From Microcystis aeruginosa FD4 (lineage in GTDB: Bacteria > Cyanobacteriota > Cyanobacteriia > Cyanobacteriales > Microcystaceae), in assembly GCF_009792235.1 (NCBI RefSeq), contig NZ_CP046973.1, positions 1,364,001 through 1,428,000 on the forward strand: a stretch of DNA of 64,000 nt, in the 5' to 3' direction. Numbering within the stretch: position 1 is the first letter of the stretch; the number at the start of each line of letters is the position of its first letter. The notes below the pieces were generated by a model. The model did no database searches and was not told the DNA's origin. It saw nothing but the letters and a program-made list of their open reading frames with translations. Position numbers and translations under genes: made by a program. Positions 33,616 through 41,782 of the stretch are shown here, piece after piece.

Positions 33616-34326
33616 ATGGTCATGATGATGATGAAATTATTAGGATGTCTAGTCATTTTTGCAAGTTTAGTCAATGTTACACCAGGGATAGCAAATCATA
33701 CCCCCCGACAAGTTGCTCAAGCGTCTAGTGCTTCTTCGATTCAAGGTTATTGTTTTTCGGTCGCTACTAATGATGGTCTGGATGCTACCGCGAGGATTTA
33801 TATTCAGGGAAATCAAGTCACGGGTCGGGTACAAGCTACGATTCAGAATGAACAAGAATCCTATTATACTTCCTATACTCAAACCTTAGGAGGAACAAGA
33901 AAGGGGAATCAGTTAAACTTAAATATCACGACAAAAATTGAGTTAGACACCCAAAAAACTCAAGAAATCTGGACATTAACCGCAGATTCTTTGAATACGG
34001 GACGAGAAGTTTATCAAAGACAACCTTGTTTAGTGTCTCAAATCCGGTTTGCACCAGGAACTAATAGCGCCACCGTTAATCAATCGGTTGTGCGAGGGAG
34101 TCGAAATATTTATCTCTTAAGAGCAAATCGAGGACAGAGAATGGATGTTAAAATTACATCGTTAGAAAATAATGCCGTATTTGATGTGATTGCACCGAAT
34201 GGGGAAATATTGACAGGAGAAGCTACCCAATCTAGTCTAAAATTACCTGCTACTGGAAATTATGAAATAATTGTAGGGGGAACTCGCGGCAATGCCACCT
34301 ATAAATTAAATGTTAAAATTCAATAA
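33616..34326 (+). CDS. Secreted hypothetical protein with C-terminal PPC-like domain
   Basis: 236 aa. An N-terminal signal peptide (about MVMMMMKLLGCLVIFASLVN to residue 27) is followed by a domain starting near SSIQGYCFSVATNDGLDATA. The C-terminal ~85 residues (SVVRGSRNIYLLRANRGQRM; FDVIAPNGEI; LKLPATGNYEIIVGGTRGNA) form a beta-sandwich like bacterial pre-peptidase C-terminal domains. There is one cysteine in each half (GYCFSV, QRQPCLVS). It begins 59 bp after the ubiquitin homologue in the same direction, so the two secreted proteins may be co-expressed. The function is unknown. Confidence 0.75.
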   Translation: MVMMMMKLLGCLVIFASLVNVTPGIANHTPRQVAQASSASSIQGYCFSVATNDGLDATARIYIQGNQVTGRVQATIQNEQESYYTSYTQTLGGTRKGNQLNLNITTKIELDTQKTQEIWTLTADSLNTGREVYQRQPCLVSQIRFAPGTNSATVNQSVVRGSRNIYLLRANRGQRMDVKITSLENNAVFDVIAPNGEILTGEATQSSLKLPATGNYEIIVGGTRGNATYKLNVKIQ

Positions 34327-34444
34327 ATAGGGTTGGCTAAAAAAGTTTGTTGGTGGGGTTAGGCTTCGGCAGATTATTTTACTTATTCTCCCTTTTCCCC
34401 ACTTCATAATTCATAATTCATAATTGATAATTCCCCCAACCCCA

Positions 34445-34855
34445 ATGAATAACCCCCCCGATAGTCCATTCAATTACACAGAGGCTTTTATTGCCCTAGG
34501 CACGAGTAATTTCGAGCGCTCGGTGCAGTTTTATCGTCAATTGTTGCAACAGGAACCAAAACGCTACCTTGCCGCCGTTTATGCGGAATTTAGGCTGATT
34601 AACCTTAAATTAGGTCTTTTTTGCCCTAAAGAGTCCCACAGAGAGGAATTTAGCGATTCTAGGGGCAGTGGCATGAGCATTTGTTTCGAGGTGGAGAGTC
34701 TCGAAAAAGCCCTTGAGCATTGGAGCGAAATCGGCTATGGTGCTAGGGGAGAAATTAGCCAGGCTTCCCACGGTCCGGAAATCTACATCTATGATCCGGA
34801 TGGTAATCGTTTAATTTTCCATCAATCCACCGCTAAAACCAATCCTTTCAGGTAG
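34445..34855 (+). CDS. VOC-family (glyoxalase/bleomycin resistance-like) protein
   Basis: 136 aa from ATG 34445 (MNNPPDSPFNYTEAFIALGT). One pair of beta-alpha-beta-beta-beta modules is present: TSNFERSVQFYRQLLQQEPK; SICFEVESLEKALEHWSEIG; and the closing GPEIYIYDPDGNRLIFHQS. The last motif with the metal-side glutamate-like region is typical of VOC proteins. The substrate is unknown. Its 3' end overlaps the convergent rlmI gene by 34 bp. Confidence 0.82.
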   Translation: MNNPPDSPFNYTEAFIALGTSNFERSVQFYRQLLQQEPKRYLAAVYAEFRLINLKLGLFCPKESHREEFSDSRGSGMSICFEVESLEKALEHWSEIGYGARGEISQASHGPEIYIYDPDGNRLIFHQSTAKTNPFR

Positions 34856-36006
34856 GAACCTTCCGAGTGATAGATACTGGTGGGATGGTCGGCCGGTTGG
34901 TTTAAACGTGCTAAAATTCGCACTGGGCGAGCCGATTCAATGGCTGCCGCCATGACAGCCCCCTGAAAATGTTCTTCGTTAACCACTTGGGAACAGGAAA
35001 AGGTGAAAATAAGACCTTGGGGGCGAATTTTCTGGAAAGCTTGGTAATTTAATCTTTTATAAGCCATAACCGCCTGATGACGGGATTGGATACTTTTGGC
35101 AAAAGCGGGGGGATCGAGAACAATCAGATCGTAATCCTCCTGACAGTCGCGCAGGAAGTTAAAAACATCGGTGCTGTAGGATTGATGGGGAACTTCACCG
35201 AGATTATTCAGGGCGATATTTTTTTCGGTAAGATCGATCGCACCGTGGGAACTATCAACGGAATGGACTAGGGCAGCCCCCGCTTGCATAGCATAGACGG
35301 AAAAGCCGCCAGAATAAGAAAAAGTGTTTAAAACCCGTTTATTCTGGCAATATTGAGCTAATAAAGCTCTATTTTCCCTTTGATCGAGGAAAAATCCCGT
35401 TTTTTGTCCCTTTTCCCAATCAATAATAAAGCGATGGCCGGATTCTAACACCTCATCGCCGGTTTTTTGACCAAATAAGTATTTATTCTCGGAGATATGG
35501 GTGCTTTTAGCTAAAACAGTGGCACTTTTATCATAGACTGCCCGTAAATTGTCGCCGTAGATAGTTTTCAGGCAATCGACAATCAGATCAAGACGTTGGT
35601 ATAAAGCTAAGGAATAAGCTTGAATAACCGCCGTGCCATTGTACCAATCGACGATTAAACTGGGTAAACCGTCTCCTTCAGCGTTAATTAAACGATAACA
35701 GTTAGTTTTCGGGTTATCCACTAAACCGATTTGTTGCCGCAGCTGATAGGCATTCTGGAATTTTTCGCGAAATAATTGAGCAATATCGCTGACTTTTGGG
35801 AAAGAAAGAATTTTAACGGCAATATTGCTAGGATTATACAGTCCAGTGGCTAGATATTCGCCTCGATCGCTATAAACCTCCACGATAGCACCCTCTTTGA
35901 CTTCCCCCTCCATCTCTTTAATCGCCCCGGAAAATATCCAAGGATGGAATCGTTTAACAGCATCAATTTTATGGTTTCTCAGGATAATTTTCGCTAAATC
36001 TGGCAT
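34822..36006 (-). CDS. rlmI: Class I SAM-dependent rRNA methyltransferase (RlmI family)
   Basis: 394 aa. The N-terminal PUA domain comprises residues ~1-80 (HPWIFSGAIKEMEGEVKEGA), followed by an EEHEE-like domain and the methyltransferase core. Core motifs are RVLNTFSYSGGFSVYAMQAG (AdoMet site), YDLIVLDPPAFAKS (DPPAF, catalytic loop) and LIFTFSCSQVV. RlmI-type enzymes make 5-methylcytosine in 23S rRNA; the exact target here is by family. Complete; its 3' end overlaps the VOC gene convergently. Confidence 0.9.
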   Translation of the reverse strand: MPDLAKIILRNHKIDAVKRFHPWIFSGAIKEMEGEVKEGAIVEVYSDRGEYLATGLYNPSNIAVKILSFPKVSDIAQLFREKFQNAYQLRQQIGLVDNPKTNCYRLINAEGDGLPSLIVDWYNGTAVIQAYSLALYQRLDLIVDCLKTIYGDNLRAVYDKSATVLAKSTHISENKYLFGQKTGDEVLESGHRFIIDWEKGQKTGFFLDQRENRALLAQYCQNKRVLNTFSYSGGFSVYAMQAGAALVHSVDSSHGAIDLTEKNIALNNLGEVPHQSYSTDVFNFLRDCQEDYDLIVLDPPAFAKSIQSRHQAVMAYKRLNYQAFQKIRPQGLIFTFSCSQVVNEEHFQGAVMAAAIESARPVRILARLNQPADHPTSIYHSEGSYLKGLVLAVD

Positions 36007-36192
36007 GGATAAAGAATCAGGGTTGATAGCTGACGGCTACTAGATAATTCTATTATCCCCTGCCAACAGTGCAAAACCATAGTTTCTTATCCCTCGATCG
36101 AGTGGCATCAAACCAAGTCCCAACAATCGAGGGATAATCAGAGGGAATTCTCGCCTATAATAAGTTAGATTTTAGCGATAGTCCCTCGACAA

Positions 36193-36987
36193 ATGCCAAG
36201 AAAAAGTGATGCTGCCGGTGGTTTAAGTTTATGGTTCCAACGTTTGGGGGCTGCCGGTTTATTAGCGGGACAAACTTTTTTACATATTCTTAATGGCAAA
36301 ATCCACCGGCGTAATACTCTTGAACAAATGAGTATTGTTGGGCCAGAATCCTTGACAATTGCCCTAATTACGGCTGCTTTTGTGGGTATGGTTTTCACTA
36401 TTCAGGTAGCCAGAGAATTTATTTTTTTTGGGGCGGGTAGTTTTGTTGGGGGAGTCCTTTCCTTGGCTCTAACCAGGGAATTAGCCCCGGTTTTAACGGC
36501 GGTGGTGGTGGCGGGGAGAGTTGGCTCGGCTTTTGCCGCCGAAATTGGTACAATGCGAGTAACAGAACAAATTGACGCTTTATATATTTTAAAAACCGAT
36601 CCGATCGATTATTTGGTCATTCCCCGGGTGATTGCCTGTAGTTTAATGTTACCCCTGCTCACTATTATCTCTTTAGTCACGGGGCTACTCGGTGGTTTAT
36701 TTATTTCCGATAGTCTTTACGGTATTTCCTATTCCCTATTTTTACAATCAGCCCAAAATTTTCTGGAGACATGGGATTTAATTAGTTCTATGTTAAAGTC
36801 CCTAATTTTTGGGATTTTAATTGCCATTATCGGCTGCAGTTGGGGTTTAACCACCACTGGCGGTGCTAAAGGAGTTGGTCAATCTACTACCACGGCTGTG
36901 GTAACTTCTTTATTAGCGATTTTTGTGGCTAATTTTTTCCTCTCTTGGCTGATGTTTCAAGGTACAGGCAATGCGGACATCGGCTAA
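36193..36987 (+). CDS. mlaE: MlaE-family lipid ABC transporter permease
   Basis: 264 aa with five to six membrane helices. The motif TAVVVAGRVGSAFAAEIGTM followed by RVTEQIDALYIL is the hallmark of MlaE/TGD1-type permeases. In cyanobacteria these belong to transporters that move phospholipids between envelope membranes; the ATPase and MCE proteins are not nearby. The start at MPRKSDAAGG is the only plausible one. Downstream 36988-37350 holds a small palindrome and MITE copy F, no gene. Confidence 0.92.
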   Translation: MPRKSDAAGGLSLWFQRLGAAGLLAGQTFLHILNGKIHRRNTLEQMSIVGPESLTIALITAAFVGMVFTIQVAREFIFFGAGSFVGGVLSLALTRELAPVLTAVVVAGRVGSAFAAEIGTMRVTEQIDALYILKTDPIDYLVIPRVIACSLMLPLLTIISLVTGLLGGLFISDSLYGISYSLFLQSAQNFLETWDLISSMLKSLIFGILIAIIGCSWGLTTTGGAKGVGQSTTTAVVTSLLAIFVANFFLSWLMFQGTGNADIG

Positions 36988-37023
36988 GACAGTAAACAGT
37001 AAGGCGCAATAATATTATTGTAG

Positions 37024-37042
37024 GGGCGAATTGCATTCGCCC
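37024..37042. repeat. Short palindrome GGGCGAATTGCATTCGCCC
   Basis: A near-perfect 19 bp palindrome of the type gggcgaatgcaattcgcccc that is dispersed in cyanobacterial genomes. Similar palindromes are inside the composite insert at 61435-61460. Confidence 0.6.
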
Positions 37043-37133
37043 TCTTTTAATAACTTTTACTGCTCACCTATAGGTGAGAGAAAGTCACAGATAGGAGATG
37101 CACCCCATCTGATCACCGATAATTGTCTATACT

Positions 37134-37349
37134 TAGGGTCTGCTGAAAAAGTTTTTCCTAGGGGCAGGGTGTAGGGTGTAGGGTGTAGGGTGTGGGGTTT
37201 TACCGATTTTGAGGGGGTCAATTACCTAATTTTCAGGGAAAAAGTACCTGAATTTCCCCCTGATCACTCCCATATCTGGTACTTTTGGATTTCAAAAAAG
37301 TCTAAAAGTCTTATCCAGCAAGGTTTTTAGATTTATTCAGCCAGCCCTA
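37134..37349 (+). mobile_element. MITE family 1, copy F (216 bp)
   Basis: Starts tagggtctgctgaaaaagtt and ends tttattcagccagcccta, with four GGGTGTA/GGGTGTG heptads and the shared interior (cctgaatttccccctgatca). It lies between mlaE and the convergent radical SAM gene and touches the latter's 3' end. Confidence 0.88.
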
Positions 37350-37350
37350 C

Positions 37351-38709
37351 TTAAGAGTAGGATTTGTTTAAGGGATTGAGAGTAAGACAAGTTTTAATTA
37401 ATTCCTCCACTCCTAGGACTGAATAAATAGGGACTCCTAACTGATTAATAACAGTTTCTAGGGTGAGATCATCTAAAAATACCGCTTCCCCATGCTTGAG
37501 CATGAGGGAGGGTAATAAAACCCCATCCCCAAGATTTTTACCTTGTAATCCTTTGAGAAGATCTTGCCCGGTTAATAAACCCGTAACCGTGATTTCCTGT
37601 CCCCAATAATCACTATTTAAAGCCACTAATTCCACAGTTAAACCCCGCACCTTATTTAACTGTTTAACTAGGGGTTGAAAAGCTTGTTCTACCGCATTGC
37701 CCACTACCCATATCAACCGTCTAGAGGGAGTAATTTGAGCAGGTAATAACTTCTTAGCTGTCTTCTGGAAATCCCTAATAAATTGACGAATCGAGCCAAC
37801 TCCGTTACCGATTTGGGGATAGTCTTCGTAGTGAGATTGAGGGGGTAAATCGACTCGGGCAATTAAAAACCATTCATCGGCTAACCACACCACATTACTG
37901 CCAAATTCTTGACGAAATTGTTTCTGTAAAGTTTGGATTTGTTCAATAACTTCTCGCGCTTTTTCTTGGCTAACGGGAATTAATTCATCTTCTTGGGGAC
38001 GAAAGCGGGTTAATCCCACGGGAACTACGGCAATCGACTCCACACAGGGAATATCACCCCGATGAAAAGAAACCAGATCTAACAGGGTTCTTTCGAGATG
38101 AATTCCATCATTAATATTGGGACAAACTACCACTTGGGCATGAATTTGTAATTGTCTGGCTTGTAGCCATTTTAAATGGTCTAAAATTTGACCAGCGCGG
38201 GGATTTTTTAAGAGACGAATTCTCAGATCGGGTTCCGTGGCATGAACGGACACAAAAAGCGGTGAGATGTGCATCTTTTCGATCCGCTGCCATTCTTTTG
38301 AGGTGAGATTAGTTAAGGTTAAATAACTGCCATAGAGAAAACTTAAGCGATAGTCATCATCTTTATCGTATAAAGTTTCTCTTTTGCCCTCTGGTTGTTG
38401 ATCGATAAAGCAAAAAGGACATTTATTATTACACTGAATTAGTCCATCAAAAAGGGCAGTTTCAAACTCTAAACCTAAGTCTTCATGATAATCTTTTTCG
38501 ATTTTTACTTGGTGAGTTTTGCCCTGACTATCAAGCACTTCTAGGGTTAAAAATTCATCGGCACATAAAAATTGATAATCGATTAAGTCCCGGGGACGAT
38601 TACCATTGATAGAGACGAGCGCATCCCCGATTTCAAAACCCACCTCGGCGGCGATCGAATCCGGGATGACACCACTAATTTTAGCTGGACGAATAGTTAA
38701 TTCACTCAT
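37351..38709 (-). CDS. TIGR03279-type radical SAM protein with PDZ domain
   Basis: 452 aa. The N-terminal PDZ-like domain is residues ~1-70 (PAKISGVIPDSIAAEVGFEI; GDALVSINGNRPRDLIDYQF). The radical SAM cluster-binding motif is CNNKCPFCFIDQ near residue 94. A DUF512-type C-terminal domain follows (for example VVWLADEWFLIARVDLP; SLMLKHGEAVFLDD). This architecture is conserved in almost all cyanobacteria. The reaction is unknown. The stop lies 2 bp from MITE copy F. Confidence 0.9.
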   Translation of the reverse strand: MSELTIRPAKISGVIPDSIAAEVGFEIGDALVSINGNRPRDLIDYQFLCADEFLTLEVLDSQGKTHQVKIEKDYHEDLGLEFETALFDGLIQCNNKCPFCFIDQQPEGKRETLYDKDDDYRLSFLYGSYLTLTNLTSKEWQRIEKMHISPLFVSVHATEPDLRIRLLKNPRAGQILDHLKWLQARQLQIHAQVVVCPNINDGIHLERTLLDLVSFHRGDIPCVESIAVVPVGLTRFRPQEDELIPVSQEKAREVIEQIQTLQKQFRQEFGSNVVWLADEWFLIARVDLPPQSHYEDYPQIGNGVGSIRQFIRDFQKTAKKLLPAQITPSRRLIWVVGNAVEQAFQPLVKQLNKVRGLTVELVALNSDYWGQEITVTGLLTGQDLLKGLQGKNLGDGVLLPSLMLKHGEAVFLDDLTLETVINQLGVPIYSVLGVEELIKTCLTLNPLNKSYS

Positions 38710-38789
38710 ATTTTTAGGTCGCCATCCAATTATTTAACTGCATTTCCCAGAGAGTCTTTGGCTGCGTTTTAATATTTGTTAAGTTAATT

Positions 38790-39146
38790 CTACAGCAGCT
38801 TAGGGCGATCGCTGTTAGGGATTGGGAAAAAAACCAAAAAGTTTAGCAGCCCCCCTAAAATGGCCACAACCAGAGCGATTAGAATCCCCCGATTGGTAAA
38901 TTCCTGATAAGCGACTCTTGCAGTTAACCCTTTAATTTCTGTGGTTAGTCGCTCATCTAAGACTTTAATGTCCCCTTTGAGTTCGGCCTGTCCTATTTCT
39001 ACTTTGGTCAACCGGTCTTCTATCTTGTCAAATCTTTCATCTACCTTGTCAAATCTCTCATCGATCCGTTTTTCAAGGGAGTCGATTTTCCCCTCGATTC
39101 TTGTCAGAACAGCTTCTGGGGAATAAGTGACGGTTTCGTTAGCCAT
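38790..39146 (-). CDS. Coiled-coil membrane protein
   Basis: 118 aa. The N-terminal two thirds are coiled-coil heptads (VLTRIEGKIDSLEKRIDERF; DKVDERFDKIEDRLTKVEIG; KGDIKVLDERLTTEIKGLTA). They are followed by a membrane helix (GILIALVVAILGGLLNFLVF) and a short tail. It resembles the gene at 31204-31527. Similar proteins occur in many copies in Microcystis-like genomes. Function unknown. Confidence 0.65.
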   Translation of the reverse strand: MANETVTYSPEAVLTRIEGKIDSLEKRIDERFDKVDERFDKIEDRLTKVEIGQAELKGDIKVLDERLTTEIKGLTARVAYQEFTNRGILIALVVAILGGLLNFLVFFPIPNSDRPKLL

Positions 39147-39276
39147 TTTCTATCTCCTTTATCTCTTCTGGATTCACCATCTTGATCTCAATATCAGTAT
39201 CGCTGATTGTTGCCTCCAAGTTTCAATCCCTCATCGGGAATTCAATCGATTGGAAGCTTCGTTCACTGTTGCCTCT

Positions 39277-39640
39277 TCAAAAATTAAAATTTAATAACTC
39301 TATTGGATAAACTCCTTCTATTATCAAATCCCCCTTTGAAACGCCTAAATACTCTAATTCTTTTAAGGCAAAATAGAAATCTTGTCCGGCGGCATTTAAT
39401 CCGAGAGCCTGTTTACCAGGAGTAATATAGCGGTATTCGCTTGAGTGAGATACAGACCATCGTCTTGCCTAGACTGACTTATAGCTTGTTGCAGTATACC
39501 TCATTCGACTGCATACCGCTATAGGTGTCGATAGCCTTGAATAGAGATTCCTTTTTGGGTATTAGATCAAATCTTAACTCTATTGTCTATCTTTTGATAT
39601 TGAACCGTTTGTGGCTCAAGTCGCTCCCTGTATGAATTTC
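39277..39640 (-). pseudogene. Degenerate gene of unknown family, split by a MITE
   Basis: The minus-strand frame ends with TPGKQALGLNAAGQDFYFAL, KELEYLGVSKGDLIIEGVYP and IELLNFNF before TGA at 39277. On the far side of MITE 39426-39523 the same protein continues upstream as TIELRFDLIPKKESLFKAID then TY. Further upstream is KVAEIHTGSDLSHKRFNIKR, followed by an in-frame TAG. So one gene was hit by a MITE and by a nonsense change. I do not recognise the family. Confidence 0.5.
39426..39523. mobile_element. MITE family 2, copy 3 (98 bp)
   Basis: tatagcggtattcgcttgag...gatac at the left and gtatacctcattcgactgca...taccgctata at the right are inverted repeats of ~27 bp with mismatches. The ends match the tatagcg family at 29532-29638. 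It splits a minus-strand gene, and the protein reads across when it is removed. Confidence 0.78.
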
Positions 39641-39799
39641 AGCCACTTTTAGGTTTATGATCTCTCATCGAATTTTATTTTAAATTAATTATTCGCATAA
39701 CAAGTCCCGAAGAGCCATATTTAATTCCAACCACCTACTTATTACTTAGTGCTATAGTTCTACCTCCTCTGGGTTTATTGATGAAATTTTGCCTTTTTC

Positions 39800-39828
39800 T
39801 TGACAAATTAGTGAGATTGTGGTATGAG
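39800..39828 (+). promoter_or_regulatory. Sigma-70-type promoter with a long leader
   Basis: TTGACA at 39800-39805, a 17 bp spacer, then TATGAG at 39823-39828. The next gene starts at 40103, so a transcript would have a leader of about 270 nt (39835-40102). The leader contains several GC-rich stretches (ggctcccgttaaaccgcaca) but no gene. It could be a long untranslated region or a separate small RNA. Confidence 0.5.
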
Positions 39829-40102
39829 AGAGGTGTAAACTCGATCACCTGATCAAGGGAAAAACAAAAACTATCTTAAGGTCGCCAGAGGCTCCCGTTA
39901 AACCGCACAGGGGTCAGCGGCAGATCAATTGCCACCAAAAGCGAACCAGACCGTAGATAGTCAACTTATCTCGATCGAAGATACTGGAAAGGGTAAGTGT
40001 GGGGAGAATAGGGAAAAACCACTAGGAAAAACCTGAGTAAAATCTTAAGATACAGAGTGCCTAGTAGCCATAACGATTGCGCTCACTGTCTTTGTAAATT
40101 CT

Positions 40103-40786
40103 ATGGCAGAGATTAACCCAGAGATCAACCTGATGCAGATAGCGACCATACTCAACCAATATCGATTTGAAATGAGAGGATATAAAGCGCAAGAATTAAT
40201 CGAGCGCTGGTTGCCCACCTATTCGCTAAATTGGATTCGCATGGCGATTTTAGAGGCGCTCTATCAGGGACGTTACAAAGTCATTTCGGTGGAGGAAATT
40301 CTCAAAATTTGGCACCGTCGCGGCCATCCTACCTTTCATTTTACGGGGGAATTCGAGCGCTTGGTTTGTAAAAACTGGCTAGATTCCCAGTTAAATGACA
40401 AAAAACCAGCAGTTATCCCTAAACAGGAAAAGGTCAATATCCTTTCTCCCACCCTTGAGCAGCCTTGTCCAGAGCCACAAGCGGGAAAAACCGATAATAA
40501 TCGCACAGTAGCCACGAGTAAAGATTCTTTACTCGACTTAGAAACTTCTCTTTTTGATGATCCTCGCAAAGGGATGAGCAATGTGGAGGAATTATTCTCA
40601 CAGTTAACCACGGAAACGCCTAAATTCCCCGAATTAGAATCAGTGCCTAAATCGCCCAACGGTCATGGAACCAGGGAGAATTTTCCAGCTAATTTTAAAC
40701 CAGTAATCGATGAGTTTATCCCTTTGTTAGACCCTTCAGAATTGTATCCCAAATTAAAAGCTGTGGCTCGCTCGCAGTATAAGTAG
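40103..40786 (+). CDS. Conserved cyanobacterial hypothetical protein
   Basis: 227 aa. The ordered N-terminal domain (residues ~5-95; QIATILNQYRFEMRGYKAQE; LIERWLPTYSLNWIRMAILE; ALYQGRYKVISVEEILKIWH) is helical and rich in Trp, Arg and Tyr. The rest is low-complexity and acidic. The RRGHPTFHFTGEFERLV segment ends the conserved part. I recognise it as a cyanobacteria-wide protein but not a function. It stands alone, with a promoter about 275 bp upstream. Confidence 0.7.
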   Translation: MAEINPEINLMQIATILNQYRFEMRGYKAQELIERWLPTYSLNWIRMAILEALYQGRYKVISVEEILKIWHRRGHPTFHFTGEFERLVCKNWLDSQLNDKKPAVIPKQEKVNILSPTLEQPCPEPQAGKTDNNRTVATSKDSLLDLETSLFDDPRKGMSNVEELFSQLTTETPKFPELESVPKSPNGHGTRENFPANFKPVIDEFIPLLDPSELYPKLKAVARSQYK

Positions 40787-41050
40787 TTGGACAAAATTAA
40801 ATTCACACTCTCAAAAGAGGGAACTCCGGAAGGGAAAATTATCGGTTCTTCGGGACTTGTTATGCGGATAATTAATTAAGAGGCTGCCTCCCACATTTGC
40901 AGAAATACCGACAATCAGCAATTATCAGTTCTTAAATTGGTACAAAAATCTGAACAATCGCCTGTAAGCATCTCGCGCTCTGGGTTTGGGGGTGGCACTT
41001 CCACACATTTCGACAGGCTCAATGTAAAAGCTCAGTGGCCGCGCCACGAC

Positions 41051-41188
41051 CCCAAAGGGGGGTTTGGGGGGTAGAACCCCCCAAAAGCTGGGATTGAGTG
41101 ATAAAATCGAAAGTAACGCCCGATTTTAGCCGAGAGTTTTCCTTTTAAAAATCCCAACTTAGTAGATTTACAAAAATGAGATGCACCC
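41051..41188 (+). repeat. Dispersed repeat R3, copy 1
   Basis: It contains ggggggtagaaccccccaaa, then ctgggattgagtgataaaat, gagttttccttttaaaaatc and caacttagtagattta, ending gagatgcacccg. The same order of blocks, shorter in the middle, is at 51651-51756, and the end block (aggagatgcacccc) recurs at 37095. It is fused to an ISAs1 transposase fragment. The rest of 40787-41050 has no gene; it includes an IS-like end near 40853. Confidence 0.65.
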
Positions 41189-41640
41189 GTTTAATTTTAC
41201 CCCCAAAACAATTAGAGTTTGGAGAGTTTGGCAGTAATAAAATTACCGCCTTGCCAGAATTAATTAAAGACTTAGCCTTAAAAGGAGTAGTTTTTGCCTT
41301 TGATTCTATGAATACCCCAAAAAAAACGATTGAGACAATTGTCGCTACAGGGAATCACTACCTAGCAGCAGTCCCGGGCAATCAACCAACTCTTGACGAT
41401 AAGATTCAAGCTCAATTTTTAGCAATTGAAACTTTCACACAGGTGAATAAAGGACAGGTAAGAACTGAAAAGCGAAGAGTAGAAATTGCCAAAATTTTGC
41501 CGTCAATTGCTGTTGATTGGACAAATATCAGGACAATTATTAGAGTTCAAAGAGGAAGAAAACTGCGCCATAAAATAGAAAAAGAAACTTGTTATTATAT
41601 TTCAGATTTAAGTGGGTGGGTGGAATTAAATATAAGATGA
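41176..41640 (+). pseudogene. ISAs1-family transposase fragment
   Basis: 154 codons open, but only the middle of the transposase is present: SNKITALPELIKDLALKGVV, AFDSMNTPKKTIETIVATGN and HYLAAVPGNQPTLDDKIQAQ are the conserved ISAs1 core, with an Asp of the catalytic triad in FDSMNT. The first ~10 residues (MRCTRLILPP) come from repeat R3. The protein ends at YYISDLSGWVELNIR within another repeat. Both ends are lost and it is inactive. Confidence 0.85.
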
Positions 41641-41642
41641 AC

Positions 41643-41707
41643 GTAGGTTGGGTTGAAGCATGAAACCCAACGCCAGCATGGGTTACGAAGTGCGCCAACC
41701 CATCCTA
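41643..41707. repeat. Palindromic GTAGGTTGGGTT element
   Basis: cgtaggttgggttgaagcat, gaaacccaacgccagcatgg and caacccatcctaca form nested inverted repeats of the common cyanobacterial type. It closes the truncated transposase at 41640. Confidence 0.65.
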
Positions 41708-41782
41708 CAAATAATTGTGCCTCCCTGTGGTTATTTAGCGTGAAATAGCCCTGTAACTGATAACTGGTAACTGATAACTGAA

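Noticed and set aside
32118..34326. A bacterial ubiquitination (Bil/CBASS-like) operon
   Set aside because: No E1-, E2- or JAB-type protein is encoded near the ubiquitin homologue, and the protein lacks the C-terminal glycine needed for conjugation.
34327..34440. A full MITE after the secreted protein gene
   Set aside because: Only a degenerate left end (tagggttggctaaaaaagtt) is seen. No matching right end could be found.
36165..36398. Minus-strand ORF over the mlaE start
   Set aside because: Antisense shadow of a well-recognised permease gene.
39829..40102. 6S RNA or another known structured RNA in the leader
   Set aside because: I could not find the expected long bulged stem by eye. It is kept only as a leader of unknown role.
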